From: Flavobacteriales bacterium
GTDB lineage: Bacteria > Bacteroidota > Bacteroidia > UBA10329
NCBI GenBank assembly: GCA_018402015.1
Contig: JAGYJL010000003.1
Location: 27,043-91,042, forward strand
Direction of reading: 5' to 3'
DNA length: 64,000 nt
Position 1 is the first letter of the stretch; every line of letters starts with the position of its first letter. The translations under genes and the position numbers were made by a program. Below the pieces are notes generated by a model. The model did not search any database, had not been told where the DNA came from, and saw nothing but the letters and a program-made list of their open reading frames with translations. Positions 18,443-27,289 of this stretch are shown here, piece by piece.

Positions 18443-21400
18443 TCACATATTCCTTCCTATATCGCCCGCCCACTTCAAACAGTGCATCGGTAATTTGTCC
18501 GAGCGAGCAATGCTTGGTGGCTTCCATCAGTTCTACAAACATGTTGTCATTTTGAATGGCCGTCTGCTGTAGTTTTTGAGAGCCGTTTTGCTCAGTTCTT
18601 CCTTGCCTTTGTGGAGGTTCTCCAGCACGCGACTCCGATACTGCTTTTCCTCTTCCGTAGCACGGATAACTTCCATTGGCAATACTGTTGGCGAACCTCG
18701 TTACTTTTAGGAAGGTGTTCACGCCAATAATCGGGAATTCGCCTGTGTGCTTCAGGGTCTCGTAGTACAGACTTTCCTCTGGAATCTTGCTTCGCTGGTA
18801 CATGGTTTCCATCGCACCCAAAACACCACCGCGCTCGGTGAGACGGTCGGAATTCCATGAGTACCGCTGCCTCCACAAGGTCGGTCAGTTCTTCGATGAT
18901 GAAAGCCTGACCGGATTCTCGTTCTTGGCTGTGACCAAGCTTCTTTATTGATGATAGCCGAATGGCCATCGCCTGCGCACGCTTTCTCAGGCGTGGTAAT
19001 GGCCTACTGATATGCATTGGTGTGCAACGAATTGCAGCGTTGTCGTAAATGGCGTAAAGCGCTTGTAGCGTGGTTCGGATGTCGCGAAATCGATCTCTGT
19101 GCGTGCAAACTGCGACCACTTGTTTGAATGTGATACTTACATTGCGCCCAGGCATCGGCACCATACTTCTGCTTTTCATGGCTCTACCAAATTCTTTCGT
19201 GCCACCCGGCCAATGACCGCATATTCTGGGTCGATGCCGTTGCTGAAGAAGCAGCTCAGATTCATCTGAATTCGTTCACATCCATGCTGGGCGACTCAGG
19301 TAGTATTCCACAAAGGTGAAACCGTTGGCAAGTGTGAAAGCGAGTTGTGAAATTGATTGGCGCCTGCTTCGGCAATGTGGTATCCCGAAATTGAAACGGA
19401 GAAGTTCCGCACATTCTTGTCAATGAAGTACTGCCGCACATCGCCCATCAATCGCAATGCGAATTCGGTGCTGAAAATGCAGGTATTCTGCGCTTGGTCT
19501 TCTTCAGAATGTCCGCTTGAACCGTACCACGTACCTTGCTTAATGCATCGGCTTTGATTTTCGCGTAAACATCCGCAGGAAGCACCCCATCGCCTGTCAC
19601 GCCAAGCAACATCAAACCAGACCATTATTTCCTTCTGGTAGCTCCGCCTTGATATGCTGGTCTTCAATACCTGCTTATCAAACTTGTCTCTTTTTATCTT
19701 TTCAACTTTACCTCAACTAGCCTTCTACTCGGATGTATTCACATTCTCGATCGATACAGGCATTCATAAAGAACCCAAGCAACATCGGTGCAGCGACCGT
19801 TGATGGTCATCGAAACCGATGTCATCGGATTGGTAAGACGGAAGCGAATACAGCTTTTGGCATCATCCAAACAGCAAATGCTTACGCCCGAATTACCCAC
19901 CTTTCCGTAGATGTCCGGGCGATGACCTGGGTCGTTTCCAGGTAGAGCGTCACACTATCGAAAGCCGTGCTCAGTCGCTTAGCTGGCAATCCCATCGAGC
20001 GTAGGAAACGTCTGTTAGTCCGTCGGGGCCGCCTTCTCCCGCAAACATCCGTGCAGGGTCTGCCTCGCGCTTGAAAGGATAAATACCAGCGGTGTAAGGA
20101 ATTCCGCCAGACATTCTCCCTGTAGTATCCATCTCAAAAGATTGCCCCAGTTCCTGTATTCGGAGTGGCAACCTTCGACGAAGGTGGTCAGACTCCCCCG
20201 TGTGCGTTTGACCTTGATCTCTTTATCGCGCACTTTAAAAATGTAGAACCTATCCTTAGCAAAGCCTGTTCTCAGCCAGCCTTCAATAATTAGCCAGTTG
20301 CGCGGGTCGATCGAGTTTGGTCTGGATTGGAACTTTGAATGAGTTCTCTGACACTCCCTGACCCCTCCTTTCTAGGGAGGGGAACTGACACCCGATCAGA
20401 CGTTTGCTCTGAAGCCTGAACTCCCTCCTTTGAAAGGAGGGGATGGGGAGGTCATTAAACCAACCAAATTCCCTCCGAAATAGCTCCCAAAAATGAGTCA
20501 AGCTGTTCGAAACCAGTTTATTTTCAAAGCGAAGCACTTTAACCTGAACTCGTTCAGGAACAAAGTTCTCTGTAATCGTATTCAGCTATTTGAGGAGAAT
20601 TATGCACATCTCCATCCAATTCAATCGCCAGCTTCTCAGAAGGACAATAGGAAATCAAGAATATAATTCTAACGCTGTGCTGCTTTCGGAACTTTCTGTC
20701 CTTCGAGTTTCTTCTCTTTCAGGGTTCTCCCAAGCTGTGCTTCAGCAGGTGTCATATTCGACCTCAACTGCTGCCTGAAGGTTTTCAGTTGCGGCAAATT
20801 CATCACCGAATTCTGCTTGTAGGGTTGGTTGCATTCCTGATCTGCCATCTTCGACCATTCCCAACCCCCTCCTTTCCAGAGGGAACTAACCCCCGGCTCA
20901 GGCCACCCCCTTTTCAGGGGGAGAGCTGGCACAGCCGATCCAGCGTTTGCCCGAGTTTTCGGGCCCTCCTTCGAGTGAGGGGGCTGGGGAGGTCATTATT
21001 CTGCGGGCTGGGGGAGGTCAGCTTGATCTTGCCCACCAAACAACTTGATAGCCTCATTCAGCCTAAACAATTTCTCAGCAGTCTCCGCCTGTTCCTTCGC
21101 CCATTTATCGTAGGCGCGGTTGTTCTCTGCAATCTCAGATAGGTAGCGCGTTCTGTTCGGTGGAATGACGAACACCTTCTCGCTCATCTCGTCCGTAATC
21201 TGAAAGCTGAGTTCAGATCAGCGCCTGTTTTCTTCACCATCATCCATGATCGCCTTGTAAAGCGAATTCGTCTCCGGGGTCGTTGAACTGACTGGCGATG
21301 GTTCCGCAAACAGGAACATCCTCGTCCTTCATATCCCACAACTGACGGTTGCGCTTGTACTGCTTCTTTACATCTCGGATAGCATCCAACGCACCGCGCT

Positions 21401-22432
21401 TGTCAAACTTTGTTGGATGGCCACCACATCGGCAAAATCGAGCATGTCAATCTTCTCTCCAATTGCGTGGCAGCGCCAAACTCTGGCGTCATCACATACA
21501 ACGAAACATCGCTGTGCAATTCATGATCTCCGTATCGCTTTGTCCAATGCCCAGGTTTGAACATCAGGTCGTAATGTGCGGCTTTCAGAATACTCAACCG
21601 CTCTCTGCACGCTTGCTAATGCCAAATTGCTCTGGCGCGTAGCCAACGAACGCATGTAAACACGTGGGTTACGAATAGAATTCATTCGAATTCGAATGCC
21701 CAAAAGCGCACCGCCCGTTTTCCGTTTCGATGGACGCACAGATACGACGCGCATCGTCTTCTCAGGAAATCAACCAGAAACCTGCGCACCAGTTCATCCA
21801 CCATCGATGACTTTCCAGCGCCACCAGTCCCTGTAATTCCTAGCACGGGCGTGGTCGATTTTCTCCGCAGCTGCATCTCACTCGCAAACACATCCTTGCT
21901 GCCGTCCACTATTCCCAGCAGCATCAGCTTCGCAATGTCAGCCAATTTGTTTGTCCAACCGACCTGCCTCGCCATTCAAATCCATGCCCGTTGGGAAATC
22001 GCACCGCTCGATCATAATACATCATGCCCTGCAAACTCCATCTCGCGGCCGTCATCCACCATAAAGTCGCGTAATGCCGTAGCCAGGCAATTCCTCCATT
22101 TCCGAAGGAAGAATAGTGCCGCCACCGCCACCGAATATCTTGATATGACCCGCGCCTTCTTCTCCTTCAGTGCAGGTCGAACATGTACTTGAAATACTCA
22201 AGCTGTGCCCACCTTGGTAGCCTGTCATCGCAATGGCCTGTGTATCCTCCTTGAATGGCACACCACCACTTCCCTCCACGCTGCGGTCATGACCCAAATG
22301 CATCACCTCAACCCCGCTGTGGTCTGGAATGATCCTCCGCATAATGTTGATGGCCGCATCGTGCCCGTCAAACAGACTGGCTGCGGTCACAATTCGATCT
22401 TATTCTTCGGTTTATATGGCGCTATTCTGCAT
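18443..22432 (-). CDS. icmF: Fused isobutyryl-CoA/methylmalonyl-CoA mutase IcmF (frameshifted, carries an insertion)
   Basis: Joining frames gives the full IcmF order. First is a cobalamin-binding domain ([15 protein letters not shown] at the start, [17 protein letters not shown] at 22.1 kb). A MeaB-like GTPase follows ([20 protein letters not shown] is the P-loop at 21.8 kb; [20 protein letters not shown] at 21.5 kb). Then come a linker and the mutase barrel ([62 protein letters not shown] at the C-terminus). IcmF is a B12-dependent carbon-skeleton mutase with built-in chaperone function. Between the GTPase (ending near 21,000) and mutase (resuming near 20,300) sits a roughly 0.7-kb block encoding a DUF559 nuclease between GC-rich repeats. 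Without it, the length matches the family. Whether the frame stays open through the block cannot be judged because of indels. Confidence 0.82.
20352..20457 (-). repeat. GC-rich repeat flanking the DUF559 cassette (downstream copy)
   Basis: On the reverse strand this reads AATGACCTCCCC, then a CCCTCCTTT/AAAGGAGGG hairpin, GCAAACGTCTGATCGG and a second CCCCTCC/GGAGGGG hairpin. The same order of elements occurs in the same orientation on the other side of the DUF559 ORF. Confidence 0.65.
20455..20803 (-). CDS. DUF559 (Vsr-like endonuclease fold) protein embedded in icmF (frameshifted)
   Basis: From an ATG at 20803 the product reads [20 protein letters not shown], the usual DUF559 opening, then [10 protein letters not shown], and in other frames a RKQHSV-type strand, a [10 protein letters not shown] motif and a closing [12 protein letters not shown] before a TAA at 20455. 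ELDG...H is the active-site strand of this PD-(D/E)XK/Vsr-related family. At about 116 residues it matches free-standing DUF559 proteins. It sits between the GTPase and mutase parts of icmF on the same strand, flanked by direct GC-rich repeats, suggesting a mobile or homing-like cassette. No activity is demonstrated. Confidence 0.75.
20860..21020 (-). repeat. GC-rich repeat flanking the DUF559 cassette (upstream copy)
   Basis: The reverse strand carries TGACCTCCCC twice, then a CCCTC/GAGGG hairpin, CAAACGCTGGATCGGCTGTG, a CCCCCT/AGGGGG hairpin and a final GGAAAGGAGGGG. The order matches the downstream copy at 20352-20457, so the cassette is bounded by direct repeats of one composite element. 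Confidence 0.65.
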
Positions 22433-22934
22433 CTTCACCCTTATTCCGCGAATTTACGATTTAGGCGTTGGGGTTATCTTGCCCTGAGTTCTGTTTGCGC
22501 TGAGCTTGTGGAAGTATCGAAGAGGTTGGGCGTTACCCCGCGTGCCGTAGATTGAGGCTCTCGAAATCTAGGAAAGGTTCGCGCTGTACCCTTCGAGTGA
22601 CTCCGGTACGCCTTCGCGCAGTACGTTACCGAAGGACAGCGAAGCCTACCAAGCGCGGGGTCGGCTTCGCTGTATCTTTTCAGAACGGACGCTGAGGTGT
22701 CATCCTGAGTGCCGCGCGATAAGCGTGGTGTATCGAAGGACGAAGCGTGAGTGAATGAAAGGATGCCGCTGCAAACTGACCGAAGGGAGCCTTCACGAAC
22801 TTGTTCGTAATCCTCAACGCGCGCCACCTGCAACCGTCAATATTCGAAAACAGAAACTAAAGTGGTAATCTTATCCCTATTTTCAAGGCCAACAATCTCT
22901 GTAGAATAAGACACGGCACTAAAAGTAAATTCTC
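22433..22934. other. Intergenic stretch holding interspersed repeats
   Basis: There is no gene. It holds several short stem-loops of the TCCTGAG...TCGAAGGA type and one copy of a second interspersed element (22649-22782). The reverse ORF 22474-22833 in the track is a translation of these repeats. Confidence 0.5.
22649..22782 (+). repeat. Interspersed element B, copy 1, with nested insertion
   Basis: CCAAGCGCGGGGTCGG...CGCTGTATCTTTT and AAAGGATGCCGCTGCAAACTGACC match the element at 37441-37532, but here the two halves are separated by about 75 bases containing another hairpin repeat (GTGTCATCCTGAG...GTATCGAAGGACGAAG). Confidence 0.6.
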
Positions 22935-23680
22935 ATGAAGGAATTAGACTTAGATGTAATCAGAAAATATGTTGAGGAGAACATTGGCGATTTTCATACT
23001 AAACGGTTGAGAGATTAGACAACTTGGGTTAAAACCATTTTAGCTAAGAAGAACCAGTATTTGTTCAGAAACATATTGATCGCCCAAGAGTTGGTTCAGG
23101 CAATTGTTGATGCGTACATGCCTTCCAGCGAAGAAGCCAAAGCTTCTTGGTAATTGGCTCGGGAAGGTTTGGCGATATATGAATCAGAAAAAGTCAGATG
23201 GTGGTAAAAATCAGGAGTATCTGGGGTTGATTTGGAGCTCTGAGAAAGATAAGGTCAGGTATATCGTGTCCATCACCCGGAAGCAGCTTGGGTAATGATA
23301 GTCAGATAAAGAAGATGGTGGACAATTTTAACACTGCTAGAAAAGTACTGGACTTCTGGTTCAAATGTTAATGTTCAAGCTGTAAACGGGTGTTGCTACG
23401 GGAAAACCACCTGGAAAAACAACTACAAGGAGAAAGGTGATTATTACAAATTCTTGCGGTCAGGTTTTTTGGGAGTTTATCTCAGGTAATTCTGAACTCT
23501 ACAAAGAGATAATTGAACCGCTTGGGCATCTTACCCAGGAGAAAATGATGAGTATTTGAAAACCTATGCTCAGAAAGTAAATCTCTTCACAAAAGAACTG
23601 GCCAATGAGTTTTCAAAGAAAACGGAGAAATAGACTGGAACAAATTGTTAAATTCACCCAGTGGTACGATCACAGAATAG
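22935..23680 (+). CDS. Type II restriction endonuclease, PmeII-like (frameshifted)
   Basis: The reconstructed product begins MKELDLDVIRKYVEENIGDF and continues with KKNQYLFRNILIAQELVQAI and VDAYMPSSEEA. A VDLEF...VRYIVSIKSGPAWGN-like core follows (two frames), then NVQAVNGCCYGKTTWKN and a C-terminus near EIDWNKLLNSPSGTITE. The KNQYLFR start, the LEF...SIKSG core (probable PD-(D/E)XK-type E-x-K) and the VNGCCYGK motif are the hallmarks of PmeII-type endonucleases. It converges with a C5-cytosine methyltransferase 50 bases away, completing a restriction-modification pair. About six frame changes are present. The recognition sequence cannot be deduced. Confidence 0.7.
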
Positions 23681-23732
23681 TTCTGAAAAGTAAAAACTAG
23701 GCTTCAACTAGCTGAGCCTCGTGTTTTTTGAA

Positions 23733-24999
23733 TTAATCGTCTGAAATCCTGCTTCCATTCGGCATCGGTGGTATTGTTGTATCGGGAATACTAAAGCCTT
23801 CAAAATCTTTGATTTTCCTCTCCATTCATCAGTTTCAACAAATGTTTGCCAATTGCATAACCAAGACCTACAGGTACAGCGTTTCCGATTTGCTTTGTAC
23901 TTGTCCAAAAGACCCCTTCCAATTTCCCAATCAGCAGGAACTCTTGAATTCGTTTGTACCCTGCAACACTTAACGGGCGATTTTCAGACGGGTGAGCTAG
24001 GTCGGTCGCTGGCATGGCGGGGTGTGTAACCAAAGTGGGGCTTTAAGGAATTCCAATCCAATCTCTCTCAGGAACTTGTTTTCCGCCCCTGAGTAGAATG
24101 ATTTTCCCATGGCTTCTTTTTGTATTTCAACTGGAAGTAAAGTTTCCAATTCTGGGCCTGCTTCAAGCATCCGATAGTACTTCAACTCTTCTCGGGGAAC
24201 TTGATAAATTCCTGTTCATCCGTATTTATTCCCTTAACGGCTTGTTTGAATGTGACCCATTTTGGCAGGCCAAAACTGCCGTCTTCAGAATGGGTGGGCT
24301 CTCTAGGTATGCAATTTTTAACGCCATCCTTCGAACAGATTTATCACAACACGCTCTCTTTTTTGTGGAGTGCCAAATTGGCAGCGTTGTAGAGATTGAA
24401 TGAGACACCATAACCAGCATTTTCCAGCTTAGGAACAATTTCACATAGTGCGCCACCAGGAAGCTTCACCTATAGTAAGCGGTTCATTGTCATCACCTCG
24501 TAAGTTGTGGGGTCTGCGTTTGAGAGGTGCAGAAAGCAAACCCTCGTACATTTTCTATCACCGCATATTTGGGAGCGAGTTCACTATGTCTATAAAACGA
24601 CAGAAATACATTTCCTCGATCGTCTTCAAACCCCTTCTTTACCAGCGGTACTGAATGCCTGACAAGGAGGCCTCCAACCACCGTGATCACTCTTCATCTT
24701 CGCCTCAGTCCAGCAATTTCTCTTACCGCTGTTGGCTGAACTCTCTCATGCCACCAACCAAGGCGATTTTGGTTTGTTCTTGGCAATGGTCTTACGACAA
24801 GCGTTGTCAATTTCACTATGAACAATGTCTGAAATCCTGCTTGTTCTAGGGCCTGTATCCATCCCCATTGCTCCACTGAAAAACTTAGTGCAATAGGTTT
24901 ATCTTCCCTTTTACTTCGCCCAAACCGTAAAAGCTGATCCTCGGTAACCTAGCACTTGTGGTACTGCAATAGTTGGTAACTGCTCTCAGAAATGTCCAT
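23733..24999 (-). CDS. DNA (cytosine-5-)-methyltransferase of the R-M pair (frameshifted)
   Basis: The motifs of C5-methyltransferases appear in order across frames. Motif I is FFSGAMGMDTGLEQAGF (24.87 kb). Motif IV is VVGGPPCQAFSTAG (24.67 kb, one base missing after GG). Then come KYAVIENVRGF (motif VI ENV), NFGTPQKRERV (motif VIII, 24.35 kb), LSVAGYKRIQEFP (motif IX) and KQIGNAVPVGLGYAIGKHLL (motif X). The C-terminus is best read as MPNGSRISDD before a TAA at 23733. The start at 24999 (MDISESSYQLLQ) is tentative. The enzyme would protect host DNA from the adjacent endonuclease. Confidence 0.82.
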
Positions 25000-25238
25000 G
25001 TTCGGCCTACTTTTCGGCTGAGATTTTTCCTGTCTCTACAAAGGTTCCTGACTTGTTGAGGGGTTAGGTTTAACTTGGAAGCGGTTTACTTATATCTTTA
25101 GTATGGTACCTTTGAATATTTCGGTAACGAAAATAATAGAAGTACCCTATTTAATGTCGATTGTTAATAATCAATTACTCAGCAAGTCGGTGCGCACTTG
25201 AAACACGTGTTCATCCCCCCTCATTTCCTATCATAAAG

Positions 25239-25440
25239 CCCTCGTATCGGCTCATATTTCATTCGTGTGAGGTCATATTTGGTTCGTGTCAGCAATACTT
25301 ATCACCTCGTGTCAACCAATACGTGGCTCTGGTCTTCTAATATTTTGCTCGTGTCAGGCAATATTTCCCTCGTGTCAGGTCATACGTCCTTCGTGTCGGG
25401 ATCAATACACGGTCTGTGTCCACCTTCATACGCTGTCGTG
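25239..25440 (+). repeat. Degenerate ~21-bp tandem repeat array, left of the transposase
   Basis: About nine imperfect units with a 20-23 base period, roughly YTCGTGTCAGGTCATATTTSS, are visible, for example TTCGTGTGAGGTCATATTTGG, CTCGTGTCAGGCAATATTTCC and CTCGTGTCAGGTCATACGTCC. On the reverse strand the units translate as a heptad-like TRxxYxL pattern. The stretch 25000-25238 holds no recognised gene. Confidence 0.65.
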
Positions 25441-25542
25441 GCAAACTGGTCTTTTCCTTCAAGTTCATGTAAGTTCGAGTCTGTTCAATAAACCAGGCTG
25501 CTGTCATAGAGATAGATATTTGATAACTGATAGACACAGAAA

Positions 25543-26760
25543 ATGGAAGAACAAGAGAATGACAAATTTGACTATGCCAACTTTGAGAAGGAGGCCATAG
25601 AGAAGCTGGAAGAACGGTAAAGAACTGGGCGGCAAGGACGGAGTTCTGTATCCTGCTCAAGCGATTGCTTGAAGCAGCCATGGAAGGCGAGCTAGATGCC
25701 CACCCGAAGGATACGGACACCCCAACAGGCGCAACGGCAAGATGGGCAAGCAGCTTAAGACGCTTTCGGTAGATAGAAGTGAACACGCCCAGGAGACCGT
25801 AATAGCAGCTTTGAACCGCAGATACCCCAAGCGACAGACCACCTTGGGCGCATCAGCCGGACCATAAAGTGTTAAGCCTTACGGCATTGGCATGAGCTAC
25901 TGCGGACATCTGCGCCTCACTTGAGGAACTCTATGGGGTTACCACCTCCGGCCACACCTGAGTGCGATCACCGACCGCGTTATAGATGAGGTGAAGGCCT
26001 GGCAAGGCTGCCCTTGAGAGCGTCTACCCGTTCGTATGGCTTGGCGATACACCAAGCAAGGTGAAGGAGAACGGAGGTATCCGCAGCAAGGCGGTGTACT
26101 GCATGCTGGGCGTGAACCGTGAGGGCATCAAGGAACTGTTGGGTATGTGGAGAGAACGAAGGAGTACGGTTCTGGCTCAGCGTCATCTCCGATCTGGTAG
26201 AACCGTGGTGTGAAGGACATCATCATAGCCAGTAATGACAACCTCAAGGGACTGTCCAATGCCATCAAAAGCGTGTTTCCTGATACCGAAGTACAGCTCT
26301 GCATCGTCCATCAGATACGCAACTCCATGAGATACGCTACAAGAACAAGGCTAATGTCAAAGACCTCAAACAGGTCTATCATACCATCACATCAGCAGAG
26401 GTTGCTCTGGCCAATCTCAGAGAATTGGGCAAAGCAATACCCTGCGATGGTCAACAGCTGGCTCAACAACTGGGAAGAACTCAGTAATTACTTCAAGTAC
26501 CCAGAGGACATCCGTAGAAGGATATACACCACCAACCCCATAGAGAGCTTTCACAGTCAGCTGCGAAAGGTGACCAAGACCAAGCGCTCTTTTCCTTCGA
26601 CAGCTACTCCTACCTGCTGCTTTTACCTCGTTCAGGAAAATGTCAGGAAAGAACTGGACAAGACCACTTAATGGATGGAATCTTACAATGTCACTGATGA
26701 CGCATCATATCGAAAACGCTTGATACAACCCCTGAAGGTTGGCCGCGCCAACCTTCAGGG
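25543..26760 (+). mobile_element. IS256-family transposase (frameshifted)
   Basis: Reading across frames from ATG 25543 gives MEEQENDKFDYANFEKEAI and LLEAAMEGELDAH. Next are ITDRVIDEVKAWQG, the region around VYPFVWLD (first catalytic Asp in the family; read here as VWLG after an indel), KDIIIASNDNLKGLSNAIKS (family IxxDxxxG with D changed to N), PDTEVQLCIVHQIRNSMRY (C/H motif) and YTTNPIESFHSQLRKVTKTK with the catalytic Glu. This is the usual IS256/MULE DDE order. Length is normal (about 400 residues). An inverted repeat (CCCTGAAGGTTGG/CCAACCTTCAGGG) overlaps the 3' end. Terminal inverted repeats and target duplications could not be defined. Confidence 0.85.
26730..26760 (+). repeat. Perfect 13-bp inverted repeat at the transposase 3' end
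   Basis: CCCTGAAGGTTGG and CCAACCTTCAGGG are separated by CCGCG. No T tail follows, so it may be a terminator without U tract or part of the element's end. Confidence 0.6.
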
Positions 26761-26792
26761 TTATGCTCCGTTGAACAGACCCGTAAGTTCAG

Positions 26793-26990
26793 TTCTGGCC
26801 GTCATAAAGTCTTCTGGCCCTGCCATAAGTTCCTTCTGTCTTTCCATATTTGGTTTCTAAGCATGCCATGTTGTTTCTGCCTTCTCATAAGTTCTTTCTG
26901 TCTTCCTACTAAGTAAGTTGCTTCTGCCTCCTCATAACTCTTCTGCCTACCAATATCTGATTTCTGCTCGTGGTCATATCTGTCTCGCAA
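26793..26990 (+). repeat. Degenerate ~21-bp tandem repeat array, right of the transposase
   Basis: About nine imperfect units with a 19-24 base period (TTCTGCCTYCTCATAAGTTC) are visible, including TTCTGTCTTTCCATATTTGG, which nearly matches the left-array unit TTCGTGTGAGGTCATATTTGG in the same orientation. The reverse translation shows a seven-residue rhythm (GRQKELMRRQK). Confidence 0.6.
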
Positions 26991-27226
26991 TGGCCTAGGG
27001 GTTCTAACAAGTACCCCACTGCGCGAAGGCCGTCAGAACGGGGCGCAGAAGCTTGCTCTGAGCGCAGCCTTAGCTGACCACAGCGTAAACGGCTTGGCCA
27101 GTTCAGGCCGCAGAGCAGTGAAGGGTCGAAATGAGAATTCCCAGCCTGACCTTTTTCGTTCTTTGGGTCAAGCCAAAAGGGACATCTAAACCTTACTGGC
27201 AAATAACGTTTGTTAGCCTAAGGCCT
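26991..27226. other. GC-rich intergenic segment without a recognisable gene
   Basis: No frame gives a plausible protein. It includes short self-complementary pieces such as CTTTTTCGTTCTTTGGGTCAAGCC followed by AAAAGG, and looks like another interspersed repeat, but there is only one copy in this window. Confidence 0.35.
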
Positions 27227-27286
27227 GTCACCTGAACTTGTTTCAGGTCTATCCAATTCAGATGCTGAAACAAGTTCAGCATGACG
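27227..27286 (+). repeat. Two-hairpin palindromic repeat, copy 1
   Basis: GTCACCTGAACTTGTTTCAGGTCTA is followed by a short spacer and AGATGCTGAAACAAGTTCAGCATGAC. The two hairpins have related stems. Other copies lie at 29414-29481 and, inverted, at 63856-63915. Confidence 0.8.
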
Positions 27287-27289
27287 TAG

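Noticed and set aside
20669-20932. Independent gene running upstream of the DUF559 start
   Set aside because: The extension ([10 protein letters not shown]) is translated from the repeat arm; the DUF559 fold begins at MNLPQLKTF.
22474-22833. 119-residue reverse ORF
   Set aside because: It is a translation of interspersed repeats, starts in no plausible context and matches no family.
25239-25440. Possible CRISPR array
   Set aside because: Units are about 21 bases, degenerate and contiguous without unique spacers, and no cas gene is near.
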